Notes: generated from the sequence alone by a model not told the origin. Positions 39,851 through 50,221 are shown, counted from the first letter of the stretch. The stretch: 64,000 nt of DNA from Kitasatospora fiedleri (GCF_948472415.1 NZ_OX419519.1:7841001-7905000); one strand, 5' to 3'. Numbers and translations are program-made.

Positions 39851-40428
39851 ATGCCGAACGCCGCAGCGCGCACCGCTCTACTCGACCACCTTCGCAGGAC
39901 TCTTCCCGGTCGTGTGATCGATGAGGTCGCCGGTGCGGAGGGGCCGATCGAGGACCGCGTGCCCGGGTTCCGGATCTTCCGGATCCATCCTGCTCATCCG
40001 GGTGACTGGTGGCTATATGTGACGTCGGGCTGCTGGGAGTCGACGCAGCACGGCGGTCATGGGACGGAGTTCTTCCTTGCGGCGCCGCGTGACGAGTGGG
40101 TCAATCTGGAGAGCGTCACCGTGAACGCGTACTACCACTGCGGGCCCGTTCGCCAACGGCTTGACGTCGGACATACCGTCCCCATCGGCCGGCCGTGGCT
40201 GGACGACTCGGACTGTGACCACTACCTGGTGAGCTTGCCCTATCCGTTTGGCCCGAGTTCGAGGTCTGCGCCTGGGACGGCGGGGCCCACGCCCGGATCC
40301 TGTGGCTGCTGCCGATCACCAGGGCCGAGAAGGACTTCCGGCGAGAGGGCGGCCTGGAGGCTCTTGAGCGCCTCTTCGATGAGCACGCGATCGACCCGGT
40401 TGACCCCCGGCGGGCCTCCGTGGTCTGA
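39851..40428 (+). CDS. Suppressor-of-fused (SUFU) domain immunity-type protein (one frameshift)
   Basis: From ATG 39851 the frame gives DHLRRTLPGRVIDEVAG, FRIFRIHPAHPGDWWLYVTS, GTEFFLAAPRDEWVNLESVT, YYHCGPVRQRLDVGHTVPIG, RPWLDDSDCDHYLVSLPYPF. After one missing C near 40253 it continues FEVCAWDGGAHARILWLLPI, EKDFRREGGLEALERLFDEH and stops at 40428. This is the bacterial SUFU family, whose members are immunity proteins in polymorphic toxin systems. No cognate toxin lies directly upstream, so it is an orphan immunity candidate. Confidence 0.85.
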
Positions 40429-40534
40429 CCGGCCGCACTTGCGGGCCAGCCGACTTACGAGATGAGGGTACGCAGAGCGCCGTTGCCATCCTGGCCAGGT
40501 GGCCTGGGTGGTGGCGGAGACGAGGGGAGCGGAC

Positions 40535-41143
40535 GTGGACGTCGAGGAGATGCTGGAGCGGCTGGGTGCGGTGATCGGACCGCCGCCCGAGGGCGGTGTG
40601 GCGCCGGTCCCGTGGGAGATCGCGCCCGAGGTGATGGATTTCCAGCTGCCCGCGGACTACCGGGCGTTCGTCGACCGGTACGGGTCGATCAGCATCAGGG
40701 ACGAGCTGCACGTCTTCGCCCCGTCATTGGTGCCCACCAGCAAGACCGGTCAGCCGCTCGGCTTCGAGGGGCCTGCACTACACGACGGAGCCCTACGGGT
40801 ACTGTGCCTGGCTGGCCGAGTGCTACCGGGACGGGGACTACAGGGAGTGCCCGTATCCGCTGTTCCCGGCCGAGGGCGGGCTGCTGAAGTGGGGCAACAA
40901 CTACAGCTCCGACCAGTTCTTCTGGCTGATGCGGGGCCCTGATCCGGACCGGTGGCCGGTGGCCGCCAAGTTCACTCGATGCGGGAGTGGGACGTGTTCG
41001 AGGGCGGCTTCCTGGAGTTCGTGCTGGCCGCGGTGACGCAGCAGTATCCGTACCACGAGGACGTTGTCCCCGGCGGTGCGAAGCATGCCGGTCAACTCCG
41101 TGCCTATCACCCTTGCGGGGACTGGCTGAGGAACCTGCAGTAG
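40535..41143 (+). CDS. SMI1/KNR4 (SUKH) family immunity-type protein (two frameshifts)
   Basis: GAGGGGA lies 8 bases before GTG 40535. The pieces are VEEMLERLGAVIGPPPEGGV, PEVMDFQLPADYRAFVDRYG, IRDELHVFAPSL, then (one base missing near 40772) YGYCAWLAECYRDGDYRECP, PAEGGLLKWGNNYSSDQFFW, and (one base missing near 40970) REWDVFEGGFLEFVLAAVTQ. The P-A-D-Y-R-A-F-V-x-x-Y-G core and the WGNN...FFW segment are SUKH-1 signatures. SUKH proteins neutralise nuclease and other toxins delivered by neighbouring cells. Its 5' end is duplicated at 39747. Confidence 0.87.
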
Positions 41144-41523
41144 TGAGCCGGCGGGCGCGGTCAGCTGCCGGCCCGGGTGGCGCGGCGTACGCCCGCCTGC
41201 CGGTGCCGGGCGCTACGGTGGTGCCGCACCGAGAAGCCCAGCTGCCCCGTCCGATCCCATCGGACGGGGCAGCGGAGCTCCAGGGGCGCAGTTGGTACGC
41301 GCGATACGGCTTCCGCCCCGCCCCGCGCCGTGGCGGCCCCGGCCGCGTGCTGCTTCAACCGGTCTCCACCGCGTAGTGACCCAGGCCAAGACGACCTCGT
41401 TGGCCGCGGCGGCAGCACCAGGGCGAGTGGAGACGGGGTGCCCGCCCTCGCCGCGGTGGCGCACTTCGTGCTCGTGGTCTGCCTGTCCAGCGCCGACCTG
41501 AGCGGGTTCGACTCGTCGGGCCG
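41144..41523. other. Gap with a perfect hairpin, no recognisable gene
   Basis: This 380-bp gap between the SUKH gene and the convergent PhyH gene has only short shadow frames. GCTGCCCCGTCCGAT (41241-41255) and its exact complement (41259-41273) form a 15-bp stem with a 3-nt loop, probably the terminator for the plus-strand immunity genes. A smaller stem, GTCAGCC/GGCTGAC at 41523-41539, covers the PhyH stop. Confidence 0.6.
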
Positions 41524-42317
41524 TCAGCCAGAGGCTGACAGCAGCTGTTGTGGCCGTCGCCCCGGCCGCCAACTCGCCGGCCCGGAGGGCCTCGAGCCGG
41601 CGAGATCCCAGGCGGCTGATCGGTCGTTGCCGCGGTAGGTGTGGTGGCCGGCGACGACGATCTGGCGGTTGTGGTCGGGGTGGTGGTCCAGTTCGTCGGC
41701 CGCGCGTAGCCGAGCACCGCGGCGGTGCGGGTGCCGGCGCTGCTGTTCACCCCGTTGGTGTGGAACAGGCAGCCGTCGAACAGCAGGGCGCCGCCGGCGG
41801 GCACGGGCACCGGGACGGCCTGGTCGGCGAGCGACAGCAGCACCTTGTGCTCGTCCAGCCAGGTGCCGCCGCCGTCCGGCTGCGGCACGCCGACGTACGG
41901 CGCCCGGTGCGAGCCGGGCACCACCCACGTGCAGCCGGTCTCCACGGTGGCGTCCTCCAGGTAGATGACGGCGGTGAGCAGGCCGCGGGTGGGCTGGAGG
42001 ATGTCCCGGTGCAGCCGGGGATCGTCGTGACGACCCCCGGCTCCGGTGGAGACCTGGTTGTGCCGGTTGAGGACGTAGACCACGTTCGGGCCGAGCAGGG
42101 CGGTCAGCGGCCCGGTCAGGCCCGGGTGGGCGACGAGCTGGTGCACGGTGCCGGGCGCGGCCTGGTACAGGCCGTAGACCTTGTGGGCGCCGCGGGCGCT
42201 GCGCTCGCGTATCAGGGCGGCGGTCTCCTCGATGAGGGGTGCGGGCAGGCCGAGGTCGGGCAGGCGCAGATACCCGGCCTCGCGGAAGTGCCGGATCTCG
42301 AGTTCGGTGAGGGACAA
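41524..42317 (-). CDS. Phytanoyl-CoA dioxygenase (PhyH)-like protein (one frameshift)
   Basis: From TTG 42317 (AGGAG 7 bases upstream) the protein reads LTELEIRHFREAGYLRLPDL, QAAPGTVHQLVAHPGLTGPL, LHRDILQPTRGLLTAVIYLE, TGCTWVVPGSHRAPYVGVPQ, GGALLFDGCLFHTNGVNSSA. After one missing G near 41706 it ends ADELDHHPDHNRQIVVAGHH. The Fe(II) ligands are probably the His of RLHRDI (with its Asp) and the late His of FHTNG; the HTNG and PGSH segments are typical of PhyH. These enzymes hydroxylate or chlorinate small molecules using 2-oxoglutarate. It starts 9 bp after the nucleotidyltransferase stop. Confidence 0.85.
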
Positions 42318-42326
42318 CGGGTTCTC

Positions 42327-43193
42327 CTACGCGGTGCGGCCGAAGGCGGCCAGGCGGTCGGGGGTGCCGAGGTCGGGCGCGGCCTCGCGGATGTCGAAGG
42401 CGCCGACGGTGCGCCCCTGGCTGAGCAGCCAGGGCATGAACTGCCGGTACAGGTCGCAGGGGCCGGGCTGGGGGAGACGGGCCGCGTACTGGCGGAACTC
42501 CTCCCGGTAGACGTCCGGGGTGATGATGACGGCGCCGGTGCTGGTGGCCCGCGCCAGGCCGGTACGGCTGGCCGACGGCAGGACGGCGTCGACGCCCTCC
42601 AGCGCGTGGGCGACGGTGCGCAGGTCGGGGCCGAGGAAGATCCGCCCCGGGTTCTGGGCGTCGGGGCCGGGCGCGGTGGTGACCGTCCAGGTGACGGGGG
42701 CGCCGGCGGCGAGGTGGTCGGTGACGGCGGCCGGCAGCAGCGGGCATGGGAAGAGGGTGTCGGCCGGGAGGACGACGGCGGCCGGGGCGTTGAGGTGGGC
42801 GAGCGCGGCGTAGACGGCGCCGGCGGTGCCCAGCGGGTAGGGCTCGCGGTGGGCGATCAGCTGGAGCCGGGCGGCGAAGGCGCGCACGGCGTAGCGCTCG
42901 ACGTCGTCGGCGCGGGCCTCGGGGGCGCAGCCGGTGAGCAGGGCGGCGCGGCGGAATCCGGCGGTGGCGAGCTCGACCAGGGCGTGGTCGAGCATGGGCA
43001 CGGGGGCCCGGTGGTGGGGGCTGGTGATGGGCACCAGCACCTTCGGGATGGTGGCCAGTTCCGGGTCGGTGCCGGTGCGCAGCCGGGTGCCCTTGCCGCC
43101 GGCCAGGACGAGGGCGACGGTGTCGGCGGGCATCGATCGAAGGGTGCTGGTGTACCAGCCGGTGGTGTCGGTGGTGCTGGTCCGGTTCTTCAC
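42327..43193 (-). CDS. Nucleotidyltransferase (sugar-1-phosphate type)
   Basis: The 288-residue protein has the GT-A-like NTP-transferase fold: ALVLAGGKGTRLRTGTDPEL, IPKVLVPI with the conserved Lys, PMLDHALVELATAGFRRAAL, YPLGTAGAVYAALAHLNAPA, VVLPADTLFP. The LAGGKGTRL loop binds nucleoside triphosphate, usually to make NDP-sugars. GTG 43193 was chosen because of GAGGGAG upstream; an ATG at 43133 would begin just before the nucleotide loop. It is the middle gene of a minus-strand unit NUDIX - nucleotidyltransferase - PhyH. Confidence 0.9.
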   Translation of the reverse strand: MKNRTSTTDTTGWYTSTLRSMPADTVALVLAGGKGTRLRTGTDPELATIPKVLVPITSPHHRAPVPMLDHALVELATAGFRRAALLTGCAPEARADDVERYAVRAFAARLQLIAHREPYPLGTAGAVYAALAHLNAPAAVVLPADTLFPCPLLPAAVTDHLAAGAPVTWTVTTAPGPDAQNPGRIFLGPDLRTVAHALEGVDAVLPSASRTGLARATSTGAVIITPDVYREEFRQYAARLPQPGPCDLYRQFMPWLLSQGRTVGAFDIREAAPDLGTPDRLAAFGRTA

Positions 43194-43243
43194 GGTGGAC
43201 TCCCTCGGTGAGGTGGGGGTTCCGCGCCGGACCGGTCGGCCGG

Positions 43244-43791
43244 TTACAGCAGGCCGAGGTGGTCCAGCGCCAGGTATGCCGCCTCGGCGTCCGTGAGCTG
43301 GCCCTTGCGCAGGACCTCGCTGCGGAAGCGGTCGAGGGGCATCAGGATCGTGTCGATGAACTCGGTGTGCTCGGGCCGGGGTTCGGCGACCTTGACGCAG
43401 TCGGTGGCGGCGAACACGTGGCGGATGACGTTGGAGTAGGCGTCGTCCCAGACTTCGGTGACGGCTGGACGGTGCCCTGGTAGCCGGTCTCCTCCAGGAG
43501 TTCGGCGGCGGCGGTGGCGGCCGGGTCGGTGGCCGGTTCGACGAAGCCGCCGGGCAGTTCGTGCAGGATCCGGCGGGGGCCGGGGCGGAACTGGCGGGCG
43601 AGGATCACCTGCCGGTCGGGGGTGAGGGCGAGGACAGCTGCGGCGGGCCGCTCGCACTTGAGGTAGAAGTCGTTCTTGCTGCCGTCGGGGAGCTCGAAGG
43701 CGACCTTCTCGACGGACCTGCCGTACTTGGTGAAGGCGGTCTCGCTGGTGATCTCGCGCCACGCCTGGTGCTGGGTCATGGCCAGCACCAT
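43244..43791 (-). CDS. NUDIX hydrolase, ADP-ribose pyrophosphatase-like (one frameshift)
   Basis: The ATG at 43791 opens VLAMTQHQAWREITSETAFT. The frame reaches the Nudix box ELPGGFVEPATDPAATAAAE followed by LLEETGYQG and then shifts near 43466, where one C is missing. It continues TEVWDDAYSNVIRHVFAATD, EHTEFIDTILMPLDRF to the stop at 43244. Repaired length is about 182 residues. The G-G-x-x-E...EETGY arrangement resembles ADP-sugar diphosphatases. A perfect palindrome lies 9 bp upstream of its start codon. It stands 50 bp ahead of the nucleotidyltransferase. Confidence 0.87.
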
Positions 43792-43799
43792 AAGATATT

Positions 43800-43812
43800 T
43801 GACGGTCCGTCA
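43800..43812. promoter_or_regulatory. Palindrome TGACGGTCCGTCA at the NUDIX start
   Basis: TGACGG and CCGTCA flank a central T; similarity extends outward (ATTTGACGG/CCGTCAGAT). It lies in an AT-richer stretch, 8-21 bp before the ATG. It is a likely operator for the NUDIX-nucleotidyltransferase-PhyH unit. Confidence 0.7.
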
Positions 43813-43870
43813 GATCATCTTCCGGGCGGCCGGGCAGGATGCTTGCCGGCCGCCCGGAGCCGGGGACCGG

Positions 43871-43978
43871 CTACGTGCCGGGCCAGCGGGGCGCGGGCGC
43901 CGGGGCGGCGATCCCGAGGGCGCCTTCCACCAGGGCGGTGGCGTCGTCCACCGAGGTGCCGGGCCTGCCGCTGGACTC
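43871..43978 (-). pseudogene. C-terminal gene fragment at a junction
   Basis: The minus strand encodes ESSGRPGTSVDDATALVEGA, LGIAAPAPAPRWPGT and a stop. Its upstream part is missing: at about 43980 the sequence changes to a plus-strand gene that also lacks its start. No family can be named. Confidence 0.5.
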
Positions 43979-43981
43979 GGC

Positions 43982-44395
43982 CCCGGTGCAAGCCGGGCGC
44001 TGGTCGGGCTGAGCGCCGCCGAGGCGAAAGCGGTCGACCGGGCCGAGGCGGCCTGGAACCGCCGCCTCGCCGCCGACCTGCGGGCCGCCGCGCCCGGTGC
44101 CCGCACCTGGACGATGCCCGACCTGCCCGTCAGGCCCGCGGTCGGCGAGGTGCTGTGGGACGTTGTCGAAGAAACGCACGTGATCGTGCTGGCCCTGCGG
44201 CGGCGGTGGCTGGAGGAGGACGGCCTCTCCTTCGACCTCGTCCCGAACGAGAGCAGCCACTACAGCACGACGGGGATCGGCCGGGAGGACGGCTGGCTCT
44301 ACACCGCTACCGTCCGGGCGGCCCTGCCCGGTGAGATGCCGAACGCCGGATGCCGCTGCGCCGATCCCGCGACGCCCTGCCCGAACCCGTCCTGA
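43982..44395 (+). CDS. Hypothetical protein, 5' end not identifiable
   Basis: The plus-strand frame is coding-like from about 43994: SRALVGLSAAEAKAVDRAEA, AWNRRLAADLRAAAPGARTW, TMPDLPVRPAVGEVLWDVVE, ETHVIVLALRRRWLEEDGLS, NESSHYSTTGIGREDGWLYT, ending CADPATPCPNPS. It is a soluble alpha/beta protein of about 135 residues. No convincing start codon is present, and it abuts a minus-strand gene end, so its 5' part may be lost. Family not recognised. Confidence 0.55.
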   Translation, partial: PGASRALVGLSAAEAKAVDRAEAAWNRRLAADLRAAAPGARTWTMPDLPVRPAVGEVLWDVVEETHVIVLALRRRWLEEDGLSFDLVPNESSHYSTTGIGREDGWLYTATVRAALPGEMPNAGCRCADPATPCPNPS

Positions 44396-44489
44396 TGCCG
44401 ACCGGTCTGCGGCAGTCTCCTGCGGGAGAGTACGGACGCGCCGGCGGCGGGGCGATCGCCGTACGGGGGAGGCCGGCTCGATGCACCGC

Positions 44490-45792
44490 TCAGCCGGGCG
44501 CCCCGACCGCCTTGGCGAGTTCGGCAATGCCCGGTGTCCGGCTGTGGTGGCTTTGCAGCTGGGTGGCGATGGTGCGGATGGCGGGCCGGTCGCGGACCTC
44601 TGCGGGGGAGACCCGGGCCGCGGACAGGAGTGCTGCCGCGGTCTGGTCCGCCTTGCCGAGCTGCCACCAGGCGCGGGCGAGGTCGGTGTGCATCTGGGCC
44701 TGGCGCTCGGGGGTACGGAACTGGCCGGGTGCAGGGTGGCGCCGACGTCGAGTGCGGCCCGGCGTCGCCCAGCGCCCAGTGGACGCCCACCGCGTAGAGC
44801 TGGACGGCGGCGGGGGTGAGTGGGAACAGGCGCCCGTCGGGGGCCTGGTCGGGCAGGGAGCGGGCTGCTCTGCGGGCGTCCTGGATCATGGTGAGGGCCT
44901 GGGCGCGGTCGCCGGCGACGGCGGCCGTGTACGCCTGGGTGCACAGCATCTGGGCGTACGCGGACGCCTGGGCGTCGGTTGTCAGGCCGGTGGCCTCGAC
45001 GCGGGCGACGGCGGCCATGATGTGGCGCTGGGCGGCGGCGGCTTCGCCCTGGTGGCGCAGGATGATGCTCATCTCGCGGGCCGCCGCCGCGGTGGCGAGC
45101 GGGGAGCCGGACAGGTCGGCGTACACCAGGGCGCGGTCGATGGTGGTGCGGGCCTGGTCGTACTCGCCGGTCTTGGTGAGGACCTGAGAGGCCAGGACGT
45201 ACAGGGTGGACAGGCGCGCGAGGGAGACTTCCTCGCGGCTTCGGGCGGCGTGGTGGGCGTCGGCGAGCAGCCCGGGCAGGGCCGCCAGGAGCCGGGGTGT
45301 GCCGTCCGGCACCTGGCCGACGGCGAGGGCCTGGTCGACGAGTTCGCAGAGCCGGGGCAGGTCGGTGGCGACGTCGCCCAGGACGGCGGTGGGCGCGGAG
45401 GCTGTGGCGGCGCCGATCGCGGCCAGCGCGACCCGCTCGGCCGCGCCGCAGGTCCACCGGTCCGGTGCCGGGGTGATCCAGGGTGAAGTTGGCCGGGTCG
45501 AGCTCGTAGAGGAGTCGCCTTCCAGCGGGCCGTCGCGCTCAAGCACGATCTCCCGGGCCAGGATGCGTTCCACGGCCCGGGCGTAGCGCTGCAGGGCGCT
45601 GCTGTTGTCCTCCTCGTTCTGGCGCTCGGCCAGGGCGCGGATCCAGATGGCGGCGCGTACCCCGGTCGCAGCGGCTTCGGCGATCGCCTCCCGCTCGGCA
45701 GCGGTCAGGCCGTCGTAGTCAGGTCCGTCGTCGTTCGGGCTCGCCGCCGAACAGGATCAGGTCGAGCGTGCTGGTGCTGGTGGTGGTCACCT
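44490..45792 (-). CDS. Tetratricopeptide-like helical protein, probable regulator (several frameshifts)
   Basis: From GTG 45792 the frame TTTSTSTLDLILFGGEPE breaks after about 23 codons. Coding resumes with YDGLTAAEREAIAEAAATGV, RAAIWIRALAERQNEEDNSS and ALQRYARAVERILAREIVLE, then a long helical region: DLPRLCELVDQALAVGQVPD, LARLSTLYVLASQVLTKTGE, YDQARTTIDRALVYADLSGS, RHQGEAAAAQRHIMAAVARV, DRAQALTMIQDARRAARSLP. The last part, DLARAWWQLGKADQTAAALL to VGAPG, is in another frame. The repeats resemble the C-terminal domains of streptomycete XRE-type regulators, but no helix-turn-helix is seen. It lies upstream of the NUDIX-PhyH unit on the same strand. Confidence 0.65.
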
Positions 45793-46013
45793 GTGCCCAA
45801 CCGGCCGAGGCCGCCGGCGGTCACGGCCAGGCGGGACAACCGGCGGGACAAGGGGGGCCAGTGCCCGGGGCTCCGCCGTGCCTGGTAGGCGGTTTCGACC
45901 TGGCCAGCTTCATCCGCTCCAGCGGTGCCGAGCCGGCTGTTCGCACTATTGCGCGCGCCCCCTCGCCACGGAAATGCTCAGATGCCTCGTCGGTGGGTGC
46001 GCCGCTTCATGGA

Positions 46014-46044
46014 GGCCGGAAACGAGGGTTCCTCGTTTCCGGCC
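46014..46044 (-). terminator. Terminator of the secreted LamG protein gene
   Basis: GGCCGGAAACGAGG and CCTCGTTTCCGGCC are perfect 14-bp arms with a GTT loop, 22 bp beyond the stop codon. Confidence 0.88.
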
Positions 46045-46065
46045 CCGGCCGTGGTGGACTGCGGG

Positions 46066-49000
46066 TCAGCTGGTGTAGAGGGTGTTGACCTGTTGTGCGG
46101 TGAGGGCGTAGGGGTAGGTGCGTACGTCGCTGACGGCTCCGCTGGCGGGGTTGTCGGGTGCGTAGGTGTTGGTGTCGGCGATGCCGATGGTGGTGGGGCC
46201 GGTGGCGTTCCAGGGGGTGGGGTTGGTGCCGGTGCCGGAGTACTGGCCGTTGACGTAGAGGGTCATGGTGTGGGTGGTGGCGTCGAAGGTGCCGACCAGG
46301 TGGGTCCAGGTACCGCTCTGCGGCGGGGCGGCGGCGTACGCGGCGTAGTAGGTGGCGGTGTTGAGGTGGTCGCCACCCGGGCGACGAAGGCCCAGGTGCC
46401 GAAGGCGGGTGAGTACTGGAGGTAGTAGGCGCCGCGTTCGTTGCCGTTCTGGGTGAGGTAGGTCTGGTAGCCGTTGAGGTTGTCGGCCTTGACCCAGGCG
46501 GCGACGGTGTAGCTGCGGCTGGTGTCGACCGTGGGGGCGGCGGTCTTGAAGAAGGTGCCGTTGAGCTTGCTGGCGGCGTCCGCGGTGTTCTTGTTGTCGG
46601 TGGTCCAGGAGACGGTTCCGGTGGCGGTGGCGCCGTTGGTTCCGAGAGTGTCCGCGGCCTTGGTGCCGTTGAAGGTGCTCTTGTTCATCAGCCAACGGTC
46701 CGCGGCCGCGCCGGTATTCAGCACGGTGGTGGGGCCCACGTCGAAGGTGTAGGTGGGGGCGCTGGTGGTGCCGGTGCGGTGGCCGGTCCAGGTCTGGAGG
46801 TCGCCGCCCGCCGTGATGCCCCACAGGGTGGGGTTGCCGCTGCCGGTGATGTCTCCGTCGGAGCCGACGCGGTCCCAGGCTGCGCCGGTGACGCCGGATT
46901 GCATGGTGGCGGTGGCGGTGGTGGCGATGGCGGTGGCGGCGGGGTAGGTGACGGTGGTGATGTCTCCGAAGTCGGGGTCGACGATGTCGGTCGAGGCGGT
47001 CCCGGTGGTGAAGGTGATGAATTTGAGGGTGCCGGTGGCGCGGTCGCGTGCCCACAGGCCGGGGTGTCCCTGTCCGGCCCAGTCGCCGACCGGGATGAGG
47101 TCGTTGTCCTTCCAGCCGGTGGCGGCGAGCCTGATGGGGGAGCCGAAGGTGTTGTAGCCCATGGCCGGGTAGTACCAGAGAGCGCCCTCGCCCGCCGGGG
47201 TCTTCTCGACGGTGAGCAGGCTCGTGGAGTTGGCCGGCTGCTTGGTGGTGCTGACCGGGTCGCCCAGGGCGGCGATGCTCGTGGTGGTGGACCAGTCGGC
47301 GGCGTAGTCGGTGCAGCTGGGGTTGATGGTGGAGGTCACGCAGGCCGGTTTGGCGAGCGGGTGAGAGACGTCCAGTGCGCCGCGACGGCGAGGCTGCCGG
47401 GGTTCTGGTAGGCATGCAGGCCGGGGGCGTCCTTCTTGTGGACGATGACGTCGTCGACGTTGCCGCCTTCGCGCAGAGCGCCGCGGTGGGTGATCTGGAA
47501 GCGACTGTCCCACGGGTCGGCGGCGCTGGGGGTTGCGTCCGGGGAGTGGTTGGGGTCGGCGGCGATGGTCGTGATCGGTGCGGCCGCGCTGGGGTTTCCG
47601 GGCACGGTGTAGGCCCGCAGGTTGCCCGATCCGTCGTACGTCAGGATGTCGGGCACACTGTCGCCGGTGACGTCGCCGAAGCGCGGCGCCGGACCGTTGG
47701 GGTCCAGGGGGCGTAGAAGGCGTACTGACCGACGAGGGAGCGGTTGCCGGCCATGTCGGCGGCCTGGACGTAGAGAATGTTGGTACCCCAGTGGCCCGCG
47801 GTCACGGGGATCTGGCCGGTGGGCATGGCCGTGCCGCACTGCCAGACGGCGCCGTTGAACTGGGGATCGCTAGACCAGCGCAGGCAGGCGAGCCCAGAGG
47901 AGTTCAGTCCGCTCGGGTTGGAGTCGGCGGCGGTGAAGGGGACGTTGCCCGGCTTCCCGGCGTAGATCTTCGGGCTCTGGCCGTTGCCGGACTTCGGGAA
48001 CTGGGTGTTGAGGTCGCTCACCGTGTCCGGGAAGGTGACGGTGGGCAGGGTGAGGTCGGCCTTGAAGTGGCAGGTGGGCGTCGAGGCGGACCAGTCGACG
48101 AGCTGGTCGGAGGCCATGATGCTGAAGCCGTAGGAGTGGCCGTCCTTGATGACCCCGGCCGGGACTGCGAAGCTCGCGTTGGAACCGCTGGCCACCAGCG
48201 GGGAGTACCCGCCGGCGACATCGTGCACGTCCGGGGTCTGGTAGTCCCACAGGTGGCTCCAGGACCAGAGCTGGCTCTGGGTGGGGCTGGAGACGGTGGC
48301 TTTGAGGGTGGTGGCGCCGTTCTGGTCGCTGCCCGCGCCAAGCCACGCCCAGGAGTTGGAGTCGCTGACGCCGCATGCCTGGTTGGGGCCGTTGGTGACG
48401 GTCACCGGCTCCGGCAGCACGCGCGGGTTGGTGGGGACGTTGGGAACGCGGTCGTACTCGATGTAGAGCGAGGGCTGGCGGGTGAGGCGCTTGAAGGCGT
48501 TCACGTTGCTCTCGTCGCCGTACAGGCCGAAGGTCAAGGTGGTGGTGTTCGTGCCGTACTGCCGCACGGCTCCGGTGATGTCGTAGTTGAAGGCGACGTT
48601 GTCGTGGCAGGACCCGTGGCCGAGCCGGGCACCCAGCTGCGGCCCAGGGAGTCACCGACCTTGCCGGGCTGGTTGTTCCAGTTGGTGCCACCGCTGATGG
48701 GCCGGTGAGGTAGAGGTCGAGCGGGTAGGTGGTGGTGCAGGACCAGTCGGCGGAGACGTACTCCTGCAGGTCCATGTAGGCCCGGTTGACGACCGCGCCG
48801 CGCAGGCCGCTGAGGTCGAACTGGTAGAACGTCCGGTACGTGGAGACGGGGGAGCAGCTTCCGCCGGCCGCGTAGTATCCGCACTTGCCCACGCCGGGGA
48901 AGTTGCTGTCGTCGCTTCCGCTGCGGTTCCAGTTGGACAGCGTCGGGTAGGCGGACTGCACCCAGGTCCAGGAACTCGCGGAGGGCGCCCACGGGATCCA

Positions 49001-50041
49001 GGCCGGGTCGATGTAGTACGGGGCGGTTCCGTGCGCGAGCAGGTCCTGGTCCGGCTTCAGGTCCACCCCCTTGGCGTCCGCGGTCACCGGCATGGCGGCC
49101 ACCTTGGCGCCCTCGCCCGGGCCCGCTGCCGTGCTGAGCGCACCGGTCTTCTCGCCAGCCTCGCCAGGGGCGTCGGAGGCGGTGTCATCGGATGACAGGG
49201 CGGCCGACACGGCGCGGCCCTGCACGGTCGCGGCCGCCGAACCTTGTTGCTGTACCTGGGTGGTGCTGTCCCACATCTGCGGAGTGGGGGCGAACCAACG
49301 CACTGAGCCGTCCGCGGTTTTCGCCGTCAGGTTGCCGGCGCTGTCCGTGCTCACGGCGACGCCGTCGACGGTGGTGGCGAAGTGCAGGTTGCGGATCGCC
49401 GGATTGTCGGCGGCGGCCTGGGTCTTGAGGATCAGGACGGTGGTCATGCCGCCGGCCTTCGTCGCCGTGACCTTCAGGTCGGTATCGGGTGCCACCGACG
49501 GGTAGGTCAGGCTGTCGCCCTCCACCACCGGGGCGGGCAGTGTGAATGGCGCGCTCAGCGCCAGCTTCTTGCCGTCCGTACTTGTCAGGGTGGCCAGTGC
49601 TCCGCTGCCCCCCTTGGACAGCACCACCCCGGTCGCCGATGCCTTCGGGGAGAACGACCCGTCCGGGTTCGCCACCAGTGTCGCGTCCAGGGTTACCCAC
49701 GCGTCGTTGTGCTTGACCCGCTGCTGGTCGGGATGCTGGGTGAGGCCGAGGTGTCCCTGCGGTGTCACCGCCGTCTCGCTGAACTCCGTCATCAGAGATG
49801 AGAGGGCGACCGGCTTTCCGCTGGCCTTCGCCTCGGCAAGTGCCTTGTCCAGCTCGGAATCTGACGGTTTTTGAGATGTGTGCAGACTGTCGATCTTCTC
49901 AACTTGGCTCTCAGATATTGCTGCTGACGGAGTGTCGGCATAGACAGTAGTGATTGTTCCAAGAGTCGCTGAAATTGCCAGCGCGACACTGGAGGCCAGT
50001 ACGCGAGGCAGCGTCCTGGGTGGCCTGATCGATCTGTTCAA
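46066..50041 (-). CDS. Large secreted multidomain protein (DNRLRE-like, FG-GAP-like, LamG) with frameshifts
   Basis: The TTG at 50041 follows AAGGGG and opens a signal peptide (PRVLASSVALAISATLGTIT, cleavage near VYA-D). An N-terminal beta-rich region (FTLPAPVVEGDSLTYPSVAP) is followed by a DNRLRE-like region (TFYQFDLSGLRGAVVNRAYM, TTTLTFGLYGDESNVNAF). Then come bacterial Ig-like stretches, FG-GAP-like segments (FGDVTGDSVPDILTYDGSGN) and a C-terminal LamG jellyroll (TSRSYTVAAWVKADNLNGYQ, HTMTLYVNGQYSGTGTNPTP). Shifts occur near 48700, 48630, 47715, 47365 and 46375. Total about 1325 residues. It is divergent from the RHS toxin gene; such proteins are often encoded beside RHS genes in streptomycetes. 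Confidence 0.85.
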
Positions 50042-50221
50042 AACGGGGCCCCTTAAGGCGTTGAAGCTACCCATGTGTGCATAGGCGCAGGTCAGGGCGA
50101 TCATTCTGCCTTGATGGTGCGCCAGGCAAGCCACTTGCGGGCGGCATGTGCCGATTCCTCCCCTCCCGGCACATATGCGCCTCAAGGTGATGTGAGCCAC
50201 ATTGAAAAGGTCTTTTCCGAA

